Positions 44,233-54,459 of a stretch of DNA of 64,000 nucleotides are shown piece after piece (the first letter of the stretch is position 1; the number at the start of each line of letters is the position of its first letter). The notes beneath the pieces are model-generated. The model searched no databases. It was not told the DNA's origin and worked only from the letters and a program-made list of their open reading frames with translations. The position numbers were made by a program, and so were the translations under genes. This DNA comes from Zea mays (Eukaryota; Streptophyta; Magnoliopsida; Poales; Poaceae): NCBI RefSeq assembly GCF_902167145.1, contig NC_050097.1, forward strand, positions 116,593,982 through 116,657,981, given 5' to 3'.

Positions 44233-45472
44233 TGAAAGGGAAATGTGCCTTTGGGCCCTTTCTACAAAGTTTTGGTGATTAAGTGCCAACACATAATCTT
44301 TGAGTTGTTATGTGTCAAACAATCAAAAAGTGCAAATCATCTGACAAGGTACGTTTCTAGACTTAGTACATTGTTTTGAGTACTAACATATTGTGTCTAA
44401 GTGCTAGAAACAGGAAAAGAAAGAATTGCAAAAGACTTGGCTGAGTACAGCCAAAGTCCAGCTCGGTTTGGCACACCGGACTGTCCGGTGGTGCACCGGA
44501 CAGTGTCCGGTGCGCCAGGCCAGCCTCCGGTGAACAGGCCACTCTCGGGAAAAGTTTGGCGGCATACGGCTATAATTCAACGGACTGTCCGGTGGTGCAC
44601 CGGACTATCCGATGAGCCAACGGCCGCCAGCGCAACGGTCGGTCGCGCAATCCGCGGGCGACGCGTGGCCCGCGCCAACGGTCGGCAGGGGGCATCGGAC
44701 AGTGTCCGGTGCGCCAACTGCCACGAATCTGCAATGGTCATTTGCGCCAGAAAAGGAAACAGATCCGCACCGAACTGTCTACAGTGACTGTCCGGTGGCG
44801 CACCGGACTGTCCGGTGCGCCACCCGACAGAAGGCAAGGATAGCCTTCCTCGTTGGCCTCCAACGGCTCCTAGCTGCCTTGGGGCTATAAAAGGGAACCC
44901 TAGGCGCATGGAGGAGTTACTCAATCATTCACTAAGCAATTCTAAGTCTCCCACACTCCGTCTCTGCACACTTGATCAATTGTGTTAGTGATTTGAGCTC
45001 CGTTCTAGTTGTGAACTCTTTGTGCTTCATTTTGATCTCAAGTCTTGGCTTGTGTGTGTGTGTGTGTGCTGCGGATTTGTGTGTGTTGCTCCCCATCCTT
45101 ACTCTTGTGCTTTCATTGAGATCTTTGTTGTAAGGGCGAGAGACTCCAACTTGTGGAGATTCCTCGCAAACGGGAAAAAGAGACAAAGAAAGGAAAAACC
45201 GTGGTATTCAAGTTGATCATCGGATCACTTGAAAGGGGTTGAGTGCAACCCTTGTCCATTGGGACGCCACAACGTGGAAGTAGGCAAGTGTTACTTGGCC
45301 GAACCACCGGATAAAAATCGTGTGTCTCTTGTGTGCTTTACCTTTGATTATCTGTGTTCACAAGAACTCATTTCAAGCTACTTAGCCGTTCTAACTTACA
45401 TAACAAAGTTTTGTGGCTATTAGTGTTGAATTTTACAGGATCACCTATTCACCCCCCCTCTAGGTGCTCTCA
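44233..45472 (+). repeat. C 3' LTR
   Basis: 1240 bp. TATA box at about 44884-44892. Palindromes CACCGGACTGTCCGGTG at about 44476, 44800 and nearby. It ends CTAGGTGCTCTCA at 45472. Confidence 0.9.
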
Positions 45473-45477
45473 CACGC

Positions 45478-45970
45478 CTCGAGACGAAGGGTAGCACCGA
45501 CTTAAAGATGAAAGGACCAATTGGCCCATGACAATTTGTGTTATGATTGTAATCGGCTGTAAAGGACACAAATGTAAATCCACACAGGTTGCGCCCTGTG
45601 CCTATAAATAGATGAACAGTACCCCCGTACTGTTCACGCTAACTTGTACTCGCTTGTGCATTACGCTTGTACTCTTCTCTTCTGCTAAGCTGAAGGTACA
45701 AATGTAATTCTATATTATTATTGTTTATTTATGACATAATAAAGTTGAACTAATAATGTTGTATAATTATTCATGTTGCTTTCTATGTCTTACATGCTTC
45801 TTTTTTCATTAATGTACACTGCAATCATGAAGGTAAGTCCTTCATGACCTTCGTCTGAAGATCATTATCCCCTAAGGGAGATAATGCTTTGAAGGACGAA
45901 GGGCCTTAACCTTTAACATTTTGTGTTGCCTTGTTCTTAATTCGTAGCAATTGAGAACAAGTCCCCAACA
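45478..45970 (+). repeat. A 3' LTR, right part
   Basis: Continues the LTR broken at 36578: CTCGAGACGAAGGGTAGCACC through CCCCAACA. It holds the TATA box (CCTATAAATA at about 45600) and about 24 bp (ACCCCCGTACTGTTCACGCTAA region) absent from the 5' LTR. Confidence 0.9.
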
Positions 45971-46201
45971 AATGGAAAATGATTTTATGCATTAGTAGAA
46001 TTTGTTTCTACTCTGTAACTTACATGACACTCTTTATCTCACTCCTCTATAGTAAAAATGTAACAGATAAATATCTCCGACATATTGCTAATAATAGTAT
46101 ACAGATATATTTTGCATAAAACTGAATTAGCTTAATTGATATATGCATATATTACTATTATTAGAATGGAATTCAATTCCAATGATCCAAATGGGACATA
46201 A
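45971..46201. mobile_element. MITE 2, right part
   Basis: Resumes the MITE interrupted at 15715. It ends with GGAATTCAATTCCAATGATCCAAATGGGACA (46168-46198) and the TAA duplication at 46199-46201. Left and right parts together are about 366 bp, close to the 358 bp of MITE 1. Confidence 0.8.
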
Positions 46202-48118
46202 GGGGAAAATAATAAAATAAATAAATAAATATATTTATAAGTGGGTGTTTTGGGATTATGGAACCTTGGAGATTTTTTTGATTTTCTTTTCTTTGTGCAC
46301 ATTCAATTAATAGGATTATGTTGGTCAAACAACAAATGAATAAATACAGAAATATGCATTCCATGCTGGGTTCTTGTATTTCTGCATTGGTATTCAAATT
46401 TGTGAGACAAATTTAAGTTTAAAAATTTGAATTTGAAAATAAAAGGGAAATAGAAAAGAAAAGAATGGAAAAGGTAAATAGAGATAAAGGAAAAATAGAA
46501 GAAAACCTAAGTGGGCCTCGTTCCTCATTTCTGGGCCAGGCGTCTTCTCCCACAGCGCAACCCAACCGCTCCCCTTGAAGCGGCGTCGGTGGGCGGGCCT
46601 GGTTTGTCAGTCGCTATCTCCGCGCGCTCGATACGTCTGTCGTTGACATGTGGGCCTCACTTGGCAGAAGCTCCTTCCTTGGTCACTTACTCGTGGGCAC
46701 CCGTGGTCAGTCCGGCCTCCCCTTCGTGATCCCGCGCGCGGTCACTGAACTTGCGCGGTGGGATCTAGCTGCCAGGCACAACAACCACCGTTGCCATGCC
46801 CGCTGCTAACCTTGCGTCGACTTCCTAGCTGGCTCAACGACTCCCACTCGGACTTTCCTTTCTCCTCATCCTGTGCATATAAGCTCGAGTCGCGGCTCCC
46901 TTCTCCCCCACAAACCATCGCCCATGTCCGCAACTTAATCGTCTGGTAAGTCTTTTCCCAATCGGGTCGCCTTGATCCCCTGTGCACTTTGCGCTAGACG
47001 GAAGCTAGGTTGATGCACGGACCGCCTGGTAGACACCTCTGGTGAGGAGCGCGGCCGCGGGTTGTTTGTCGCCGTGCTGGGTCTCGACAGAGGGAAGAAG
47101 ATGGTTTCGATGCCGTCGATCGACTCATGGACGACCCTGATTAGATCCCAGGATAACCTTTCGGGGTGTTAAATCCAAGCCATTAGTAGGGGATCCTGTG
47201 GATCTGGTTAGGTCTGGGGGATGATGACGTTTTAGCCGTTGGATCGTGATTCCGCGATCAGGATTGCATACCGATTCGTTATAATGTGAGATCTAATCCG
47301 ACCCCTTGGATCGTGATCGCACGGTCCTGTTTCACTAATACCCCTTCGTCGTGCCAGATTCACAAAAGAGCCCCTGGGTTTAATTGGAATCAACCTGCCG
47401 TTCTCAGCCTGTGTAAAGTAATTACAACCGAGCCCAAACTTTTACACAATAGAACCTTTAGATTCTAGTATTAGTGTTCGTAGTCCATAGCCATTAGAAT
47501 TATTTAGAAATAAACTAGAAAATGATTTTTAGCATAAAAATAATTCTAGAAACTTATTTAATTCATAAGTAATTAATTTTAACTCCTTTTTGATCCATTT
47601 CATTTGCATTAATCCCATATTAATATTGTTTATCATCTAATAACCTTGTATTACTATGAACCCTACGGTTAAAATCTGGTACCTCATTTGTTTTATAAGT
47701 AAACACCTAAACCTTCGGAAAATCATAACTTCTTAACCGTAACTCCGGATTTAGTGGTTCTCGAACCTAGGATCTAGTTACGGCACGTAGATCATTAATA
47801 TGCATTTTTTTCTTATGTTTGGTGTAATGTTAATTTTGTCTATACCATGTTTGTTTGTATTGCTACAAGTAGCAGCGAGGTTACAAGACACTTGAAGACC
47901 AAGCTGGTACCTGGGAATCTCGAGTCTAGGGCAAGTTGTGCCCTTGATCACTTTTCTTTACCTAATAATATTCATGTTAATCACTGTGACATTCTCAGGT
48001 TAATTTGATGGGACCCAATAGGTTTTCCTAGCATTGTTTATCCCACACCTTGCAAACAAAAGAACTATTGGGTAGTTTTGCTATTGGTCTACCTGGTTTT
48101 GGGAAACTAATGTTACAC
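46202..48118 (+). repeat. Old chromovirus-type LTR sequence, first part
   Basis: No convincing coding sequence. The order of features resembles a Gypsy chromovirus LTR: A-rich start, GC-rich segment near 46520-47100, then AT-rich sequence with CTGGTACCTGGGAATCTCGAG near 47905 and the TTGATGGGACCCAATAGG segment near 48006. The right half (49745-50642) ends like the LTRs of element B, so this looks like a diverged solo LTR or fragment in plus orientation. The left border is not determined. Confidence 0.45.
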
Positions 48119-49430
48119 TGGCTGAGTGACCGTACGTTGCAACGGGAATATATAATACCAGTATACTACGATAACTTATATACAAAATATGTGTTATACC
48201 GTTATGAGAAAATGTTTTATAATCAATTTGTGATTCTGGCCATACATAAATTTTGTTATTTTAATCTATCTGTTTCACCACTACATTGCAACCATCAGTA
48301 TCATGCAAACTTTGATATATGTCACGATTTTCATGGTCTCATCATTGGAGAGCACGTTCCACACATGTCGGAAGAAATTCCCCCGTACATCGTTAGTCAT
48401 CAAACACGTACCACCATACGCTTTTGCTTAAACAAAAAGGCAAGTGTGTGTGTTTGCGAAGAGAATTAAAGGCAAGTCGGCACAAAAGCTACCCCAACGG
48501 TTGCGAGGATGATGAACTGGTCATTGTTGTCGGTCCTCCTCTGCGTCACCTCCTGCGTCAAGATGACGCCACGGTCCTCGATATAGTAGTCGTCGAACGC
48601 GCGCGACATACCGAGTACTGATGACTCTTGGTTGGGCTGTAAAACAAAGTGCACCCTGGGCTCATCAGCAAGGTAGTACCCCTGGCTGTTGCACAACCAG
48701 ATGCGCTACTCCTCTACAAACATCATGTTCAACGACACTCACACAACGTCAGCAATGACCATCGTCCCAACGCACAAGAATTTATGGCCGGTCAGTAGCG
48801 ACTTACGTGGCAGGTTGGGCTTCAGGTGGACGACGTGATGGCGTCGTCGTCAAATGCGGTGCCCAGAACAACCCGAGAGTCGCCGACTTTGACGACGACC
48901 ATGAGGTTCCCCTGCTTGACGATGGACAGCGCGGAGCAACCGCTCTGCACCGCGTCCAAGCGGCGGCTGCGCCGGAGCTTGTCGTACATAGCGGCACATG
49001 CGGTCACGTAGGACTGTTTTTAGATGTCGAACTGGCAGTCGCCAAGTTTCTTCTCGTCGTCAATGAGCGACCCCAACGCAAGTGCCTCCTGCTAATGGTG
49101 TTTGTTCGGGGTTTTCAAGTAAGAAACATGGATTCATGTTTGGCGTTGGTTTATAAAAATGACTCACAAGTCAGATCCATGGAAAAATATTATGAAGAAT
49201 AAATGTCACGCATGCAAAAAAGGAATTTAAGTTGAAAACATTATTCAAACAAAAGAAATTGCACACAAGACTCTTCTTTAAATAATAATTACTACTCCCT
49301 GCATCCAAAAATATAATTCAAGAATTTCGGTGATACTTATCTACTACTACGCATTATGCAAGGGTAGCAGGTGAGCTTGGGAAGAGATGTAGTAGATGTG
49401 TTTCCTATTATAGATGTAGATATAAACACG
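48119..49430. mobile_element. Probable Helitron or Pack-type insertion with a captured gene fragment
   Basis: Interrupts the LTR-like sequence. Its left edge holds GACCGTACGTTGCAACGGGA (48128-48147). In reverse this is CCCGTTGCAACG.ACGG, a GC hairpin close to the 3' ends I remember for maize Helitrons, which suggests a minus-oriented Helitron. However, a clean CTRR terminus is not seen, and the other end cannot be placed. The cargo is a PP2C fragment. Confidence 0.35.
48470..49115 (-). pseudogene. Captured PP2C phosphatase fragment
   Basis: The minus strand first reads EALALGSLIDDEKKLGDCQFD, a stop, then SGCSALSIVKQGNLMVVVKV and GDSRVVLGT (about 48850-49110). A GT-starting, AG-ending intron-like stretch (about 48810-48722) follows, then WLCNSQGYYLADEP, SRAFDDYYIEDRGV and QRRTDNNDQFIILATVGV (about 48710-48480). 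These match consecutive exons of plant protein phosphatase 2C. Inactivating changes: stops in both parts, the RAFGD motif as RAFDD, and the metal-binding ATDGV as ATVGV. Retention of an intron indicates capture from genomic DNA and not from a processed transcript. N- and C-terminal parts are absent. Confidence 0.75.
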
Positions 49431-49431
49431 C

Positions 49432-49506
49432 ATGTGGTGTAGCGGTAACTACTGTTGGCATTTGCTTGAGAGGTCATGAGTTCGAATCCCCTTGGGGTCA
49501 TGTGTA
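49432..49506 (+). other. tRNA-like Pol III promoter sequence
   Basis: An A-box-like TGGTGTAGCGGTAA at about 49435 and a B-box-like GAGTTCGAATCCC at about 49479, spaced as in tRNA genes or tRNA-derived SINEs. The ends do not form a 7-bp acceptor stem, so a working tRNA gene is unlikely. A purine-rich simple sequence (GGGAATGAGAAT repeats) follows to about 49640. Confidence 0.35.
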
Positions 49507-49744
49507 TTTTTTAAATTTAGCTAGACATCGGCTGTACGGGGGAATGAGAATGGGAATGAGCTTTGCGGGGAGGGGGAATGAGAATGATAGATATAGAATG
49601 GTGGCAGAACATGGGAATGGACTGTGCGCGGGGAGGAGGGAATCGGAAAGGCAGAACAGGGAATGGTGGCAGAACACGAAATGGCAGGATATGCACCACC
49701 CAGGAAAACAGTGCTACCACAAGGGTGGTATGGGACGCCCTTGG

Positions 49745-50642
49745 CTGACTAATTAGGAAAGCTAGTGGAGGACTACCTTACCCGAAAGGGGAAAGGGCGA
49801 TAGAGGAGCTGCGTATAGGGAGGTTCTCGGGTCGATCATGCTGCGATGGCTTTTCGGACGAGGGGTTCCTATATTGCCCTTCTCAGCTGGTTTTCTGAAG
49901 CTAGTGAAACTTTGTAAAGGCCTCGTAGTGGATCCCTAGCCATTCATCTCGGAAGTGTCTAAGGTCCTTGCAAACCCTGGCTAGACGGGATACACGACTT
50001 GTGGGTAAAGATGTGCAACCTCTGCAGAGTGTAAAACTAGTATATCAACCGTGCTCACGGTCAGCGGCTTGGACCCTCACATGATTAATTTATGGAATTA
50101 AACTTAATTTGTCATATGCATTGCATTGTAGGTGTTATTATCAATTATGATCTCTTATTTAATTGGGTTGGTATCTACTTATACGGAGTAACTGCTAATA
50201 AAATTTTGACCAACTCTAAAAGCAACGCTCAGCTTTAAGCATCCTCTTTGGTAAGCCTTACACTTCACATGAGCTCCCACCTTTGGTGAGCTCATGCACA
50301 TTATTCTCCACAACTTGTTGAGCGATGAACGTATGTGAGCTCACCCTTGCTGTACTCACATTCTCCCCAGGTTAAGGACAGGTACCACAGGATGAGGCGC
50401 ATGAAGGATGTTGTGATGAGTTCGTGAGAGATCTAGACCGTCGTCTCCCAGTCAACTATGGTTGCTGGATCGTTGTCTTCGTATGATGTAATTATTTAAC
50501 TGTTTTGTACAGAACTCCGTTATATATAAATGATGTGACATTTGTTTCTGTAGCATGAGTCATCATATGTGTGAGACTTGATCCTAGCACACACTTGGTG
50601 AAGTTCGCGCCCGGGTTTGGCCCCTTAAAAACCCGAGTGTGA
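49745..50642 (+). repeat. Old chromovirus-type LTR sequence, second part
   Basis: Matches element B LTRs in reverse over recognisable blocks: AAAGGCCTCGTAGTGGATCCCTAGCCATTC near 49917, GTGGGTAAAGATGTGCAACCTCTGCAGAGTGT near 50001 and the end CCCGAGTGTGACA at 50642 (B: CCGGGTGTGACA). It is much diverged, hence far older than B. Confidence 0.6.
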
Positions 50643-50659
50643 CAATCACATACTCCCTT

Positions 50660-51330
50660 CGCCCTAAAATACATAGTTCTTTTCCTTCTGGAGACGGAGA
50701 CTGCAAGACTTTTCTGTGTCGGTACCTTGGTTTGCAGCTCCATACCCGACCACTGCAGAAAATTCATATTCAACCACTAATCGACAAGATTGGGCAACGA
50801 CTTGCTGGTTGGAAAGGCCATCTCCTTAACCGCGCTGGTTGTCTCGTGCTCGTCTCCTCGATCCTCTCCTCCATGCCAACCTGCCACCTAACCATATTCC
50901 TGTTGGCAGCATGGGCCAGGAAAGCGTATTGACTGAATTCGATGGCCCTTCCTTTGGAAGGGTGAAGAGCATGTGACCGGGGGCATTGCCTAGTAAATTG
51001 ACCCACATTGAGTAGACCAAAGGATTTGGGGGTGGGGGGCTTGGAGTTCTTGATCTCGACAAGTTCAGTCGCACACTCCGCCTACGTTGGCTCTGGCAAT
51101 GATGACAAGCCATAGCTTTGGCAAGAATGGAGCACACAACCCAGCTTTAGGAGGACGTCGCTGACTCCATCTCTTGGAAATGGACCCCTTACGGGATCTA
51201 CTCAACCATCTCTTCTAGAATCTCGTATCCACCTCTACTTGCATTGCCCCTTCGCCCTCGATGACTGGAACCACATCCTCATACGAGAAGACTTGGTCTT
51301 ACCGCAGCAAGGGAATCCATCAAATTTTGA
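50660..51330 (+). pseudogene. LINE reverse transcriptase C-terminal remnant
   Basis: Translation gives RYLGLQLHTRPLQKIHIQPL, GQRLAGWKGHLLNRAG, LVSSILSSMPTCHLTIF, then after stops LGVLDLDKFSRTLRLRWLWQ and a zf-RVT-like segment to about 51330. These are the RT C terminus and zinc-binding reverse-transcriptase tail of plant L1-type LINEs. At least five stops; no poly(A) tail found. Confidence 0.8.
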
Positions 51331-51445
51331 CAGCATCTGTGAGTGATGGGTTCTGACAGGCTCTCTCATCGTGAAAGACCGAAGAAGAGACCTCAACGGA
51401 ATCACAATCGACGAAGGGACGTACAAAGAAAGGAAAAGACCTGAT

Positions 51446-51469
51446 GGGGGGGGGGGGGGGGGGGGGGGG
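51446..51469 (+). repeat. 24-base G homopolymer
   Basis: An uninterrupted run of G about 400 bp upstream of the lectin gene. Its exact length may be affected by assembly. The remaining interval 51331-51872 shows no feature beyond the presumed lectin promoter, where no clear TATA box was found. Confidence 0.9.
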
Positions 51470-51872
51470 CATTAGCTTATATCCAATTTATGCCATCATC
51501 TTGTAATCAGAGGGAACAAGTTTCAGAAGCAATGGTTCTGGTCATTACAGTTTCAGAACCCAGAACTCTGAACCGTGCATCTCTCTCTTTTGTTTTGTAT
51601 GAAAAGTGGACGGAGAGAAGACAAATAAGGAGTTATCGTCAGAACGCCTTGCTCAGGAAGAGAAGATCGGTACGGTACGGTGCATGGTTCCTTCCAAATC
51701 CGATTGACTTTGACCAGCTGCCGATGTTGACGCCTCCTACGAATGGCTGCCCCCACCGGCCCACGTGTGCCCGGCCGCAGAGCAACTGGGTCGCTACAAA
51801 ATGCACCAGCCCCGCCGCCCCGCTCTGATGCATCTATCGCCGATCACATCCCAGTCATCCGTCACAAGCTAG

Positions 51873-52781
51873 ATGCCGCGCTCTGACCGTATGACCAGGC
51901 TTGTCCCCCTGCAGCTGCTCGTGGTGGTCGTCGGAGCAGCAGCCATCACCGTCGCAACGGCATCGGCGGCGCACGTCGACTCCTTCAGCTACCCGACCTT
52001 CGACGCCACCACGACGCAGGACCTCGTGGCGGCAACAAACACCTCCATCCTGACGTCGGCCTCCCTCCTCTTCGGCCACGACGCCGACTTCAACTTCAAC
52101 CGCACCGAGGGCTTCATCCTGCTCTCGCGCACCGTCGACGTCTGGCGCGCCGGCCCCGGCGGCGGGCCGGCGCGCGAGGCCTCCTTCAACACCAGCTTCG
52201 CGCTGAGCGGCGCCGCGCCCGTCGCGTACGTCGTACTCCGCGACAGCTACCCGCCGCTGCACGGCACGGGCGGCCTCCGCGGCTTCGCCAACTACAGCGC
52301 GTCGGACGCCGAGGATGGCGCCACCCCCCGCAACGCCTCCAGCGGACTCGCGTCCGTCGAGGTAGGCCCCGTGCGGTCGTACGGCCCGGACGACCCGGCC
52401 GTTGGCCTCAACGTCACCGTCACTCCCACCGGCGGCACGGCGCCTGGTGGTGGTGGTGGCGGTGGCGGCGCGCGCGCCGTGTGGATCGAGTACGACGCCG
52501 CCAAGCACAGGCTGTCCGTGTACGTCGCCGCCGCGGGGGAGCCGAGGCCGGCCGCCGCTCTCCTCGACGCGCGCCTCGGGCTCGCTGGACGTCGCACCAC
52601 CGAGACAGCCATGGTCGGCTTCTTCGCTAGCGCCATCCAAGACGTTCTCGTCGGCGTACGTGACTGGAACCTGACGGTGGACAGGCTCGACACTTCTGAG
52701 GGTGGCGGGAGGAAGGAGGGTGCCGCGTGCTGGGTCTTCGTACTGCTGGCGGTGCTTGGGTCCGTGGCAGCCACGGCCTGA
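51873..52781 (+). CDS. Secreted or surface legume-lectin-domain protein without kinase
   Basis: A 302-residue single-exon ORF with typical GC-rich grass codon use. A second Met at residue 7 is an equally good start. Signal peptide about 7-33 (LVPLQLLVVVVGAAAITVATASA), then a legume-lectin beta-sandwich: SFSYPTFD entry at about 37-44, AVWIEYDAAKHRLSVYV and the TAMVGFFAS...VRDWNL ending. At least six N-glycosylation sequons. The loop that normally carries the Mn/Ca-binding Asp/Asn residues (FDT...D..N) reads VEVGPVRSYGPDDP here, so metal-dependent sugar binding may be lost. The C terminus is hydrophobic (CWVFVLLAVLGSVAATA), either a GPI-type signal or a membrane anchor. It resembles the extracellular part of lectin receptor kinases, but no kinase follows. 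Confidence 0.8.
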   Translation: MPRSDRMTRLVPLQLLVVVVGAAAITVATASAAHVDSFSYPTFDATTTQDLVAATNTSILTSASLLFGHDADFNFNRTEGFILLSRTVDVWRAGPGGGPAREASFNTSFALSGAAPVAYVVLRDSYPPLHGTGGLRGFANYSASDAEDGATPRNASSGLASVEVGPVRSYGPDDPAVGLNVTVTPTGGTAPGGGGGGGGARAVWIEYDAAKHRLSVYVAAAGEPRPAAALLDARLGLAGRRTTETAMVGFFASAIQDVLVGVRDWNLTVDRLDTSEGGGRKEGAACWVFVLLAVLGSVAATA

Positions 52782-52783
52782 AT

Positions 52784-52962
52784 GCCATCATCGTCGTGGC
52801 GGTGTTCTCTACTCCAGTCAAGAAAGGCGGGGTCGGCAGCACATGGGGCACGGCCTCTCATTTACTGCCACCTATACAGCTAGCCGCCATCGTCGTCGTG
52901 GCGGTGTGCTGTGCTCTACTTTGTTCAGGAAAGGCGGTGTCGTCGGCAGCGCATGGAGGATA
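52784..52962 (+). repeat. Imperfect direct repeat after the lectin gene
   Basis: GCCATCATCGTCGTGGCGGTGTTCTCTACTC...AAGAAAGGCGGGGTCGGCAGCACATGGGG (from 52784) recurs as GCCATCGTCGTCGTGGCGGTG...AGGAAAGGCGGTGTCGTCGGCAGCGCATGGAGG (52887-52957). About 70 bp duplicated with about 103 bp offset, inside the presumed 3' untranslated region. Confidence 0.75.
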
Positions 52963-53149
52963 CAGGATATATGTAACCAGTAATATCTCATTTAATTTGT
53001 TGCCACGTATGTACACGCTTATTAACAACCCTGATTTAATAGAACTTACTACGAAGGATGGGTTGTTTATAAGTCATTCAACTTTCATGTTGATTTAAGC
53101 ATACGAAGTTTGACTAAAAATAATAATATTTATGATAACGAATAAATAC

Positions 53150-53970
53150 TAAAGGTCTATTTGGTTCTTTTAGTTTAGAGACTAAATTTTAGTTTTCATT
53201 TGTTTGGTTTGAGGGACTATGTTCGGAATCAACTCATAAGAAAACCGAAACGCCTTTTACCACTCTCCCACTATTAGCCCTATTTGAAACTTCTAGGGCT
53301 AATAATTAGCAGTTAAAACTAGTTATATAGATTCTAAACATCCTTAGCTAATGCATCATCTAATTATTAGCTATCTCACAACTAATAATTAGTTCATTAG
53401 TTGGCTCAACCTAGCTAATAATAATTTATTAGCTGGCTAACTATTAGTTTTAGGGTTCCAAACAAGGCTTTATACTTCTTTGTAACAACAAAAATAAACG
53501 AGGAAGAAAATGTGAAACTAATATCGTTTAATTCTTTTTAGTCACACTTACTAGGGACTAAGGGGGTGTTTGGACAATGCTATTTAAAAGTATTAAATAT
53601 AGTATTGTAAAAGTAATTATACAGATGAGGACTTAACGATAAGACGAACATATTAAGTCTAGTTAGTCCATGAACGCCCATTTGACGCTACAGTAAACAT
53701 TTGTAGATTATGTAATAATTGGGTTTAATAAATTTGTCTCATCATTTCGTTTTCATCTATATAATTAGTTTTATAATTAAACTATATTTAATAGTTGTAG
53801 CTGATATTCAAATATCTGATATGGCACGAACTAAACTTACTCTAGAACCAAACACCGTTTAAAGCAATTTGGTCTATACTTTAGTACAACTGTTTATCAA
53901 TCTTGGGACCTAATGAGACTAAATTGTAGGGACTAATTTTGAGTCCAACTGTTTGTCAATCTATGCTTTA
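53150..53970. mobile_element. Cluster of nested MITEs
   Basis: At least three AT-rich inverted-repeat pieces. A Tourist-like start GGTCTATTTGGTTCTTTTAG lies at 53154. An element of about 190 bp at 53278-53468 has ends GCCCTATTTGAAAC and GTTCCAAACAAGGC (inverted). A third, 53573-53858, has ends GGTGTTTGG and CCAAACACC. Repeated GGGACTAA and GACTAAA motifs at 53551 and 53907 suggest the outer element is split by the inner two. No coding sequence. Confidence 0.6.
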
Positions 53971-54459
53971 TTTGGTCTCACACGGACGTATAGGGGTGAG
54001 CGAGGTTATATTGTTCTTGTCTTCTTGTTGTCAGTGTGTGTGCCTTTGATGTAAATATAAAAATAGAACTTAATTAAATTCAAAATTCAGTTTGCACCAC
54101 TCGGTGTTTTCTAGCTACCCCATCTCGTTCAGATTCATTTTCATATGAGCACTACACAACTGAAATATTATGTAAGCGGAAATATAGTGAACTCGTAAGA
54201 GTAAAGCTTAACTAAAGTAGAACACTACTATAGAACTGATTTTACAAGACTTGTTGTTTTGTTTACATAGGCAGTTAAAACCACCAAAACTAAGGACACG
54301 ACTATGGATGTCTCTAAAAACACGCAATTACTTGGAAATACATACAAAAGAAACAAATTAACAAGTTCACTTAATTACTTGGAATTTCTCCATCCCAGGA
54401 AAAACAATGTGCTTTCTGAGTTGAGCTACATGAGATAGCTAAGATTTAGAGTCTATGTA
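53971..54459. other. Non-coding interval downstream of the RWA gene
   Basis: AT-rich, no gene or repeat identified. It probably includes the 3' untranslated region of the RWA gene on the minus strand (right end). Confidence 0.5.

Larger units (their letters stand above)
36579..45472 (+). mobile_element. C: Sirevirus (Ty1/Copia), plus strand, decayed pol
   Basis: An 8.9 kb element with LTRs 36579-37816 and 44233-45472, primer site 37818-37830, gag 37867-40170, pol about 40241-43444 and several polypurine tracts before the 3' LTR. The LTR start TGAAAGGGAAATGTGCC recalls the maize Ji type (from memory). It lies in the 3' LTR of A with an intact target duplication. Gag is open for 767 codons, but pol has stops and frameshifts. 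Confidence 0.9.
15716..45970 (+). mobile_element. A: Tat-type Ty3/Gypsy retrotransposon, gag-less, hit by two later insertions
   Basis: The element is about 9.6 kb once insertions B and C are removed. The order is 5' LTR 15716-16297, primer site, protease, RT, RNase H, second RNase H, integrase, spacer array, antisense accessory ORF (split by B), polypurine-like tract and 3' LTR (36466-36578 plus 45478-45970, split by C). The second, archaeal-type RNase H and the antisense ORF between pol and the 3' LTR are hallmarks of the Tat lineage. Flanking AAAGG (15711-15715) and AATGG (45971-45975) are consistent with a 5-bp target duplication carrying one mismatch. The gag gene is absent and pol has several stops, so the copy is defective. 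CTTCGG/CCGAAG hexamers are strikingly frequent throughout. Confidence 0.9.

Noticed and set aside
46202..48118. Protein-coding gene in the GC-rich stretch near 46500-47000
   Set aside because: Only short overlapping frames on both strands, no domain; the surrounding sequence behaves like an old LTR.
49432..49506. Functional tRNA gene
   Set aside because: A- and B-box-like motifs are present but the ends do not pair into an acceptor stem.
51855..52640. 261-codon minus-strand frame over the lectin gene
   Set aside because: Shadow of GC-rich codons; the plus strand has signal peptide and lectin-fold features.
53971..54459. Further exons of the RWA gene downstream of the stop at 54460
   Set aside because: The terminal exon ends at a stop in the expected C-terminal region and nothing beyond resembles the family.
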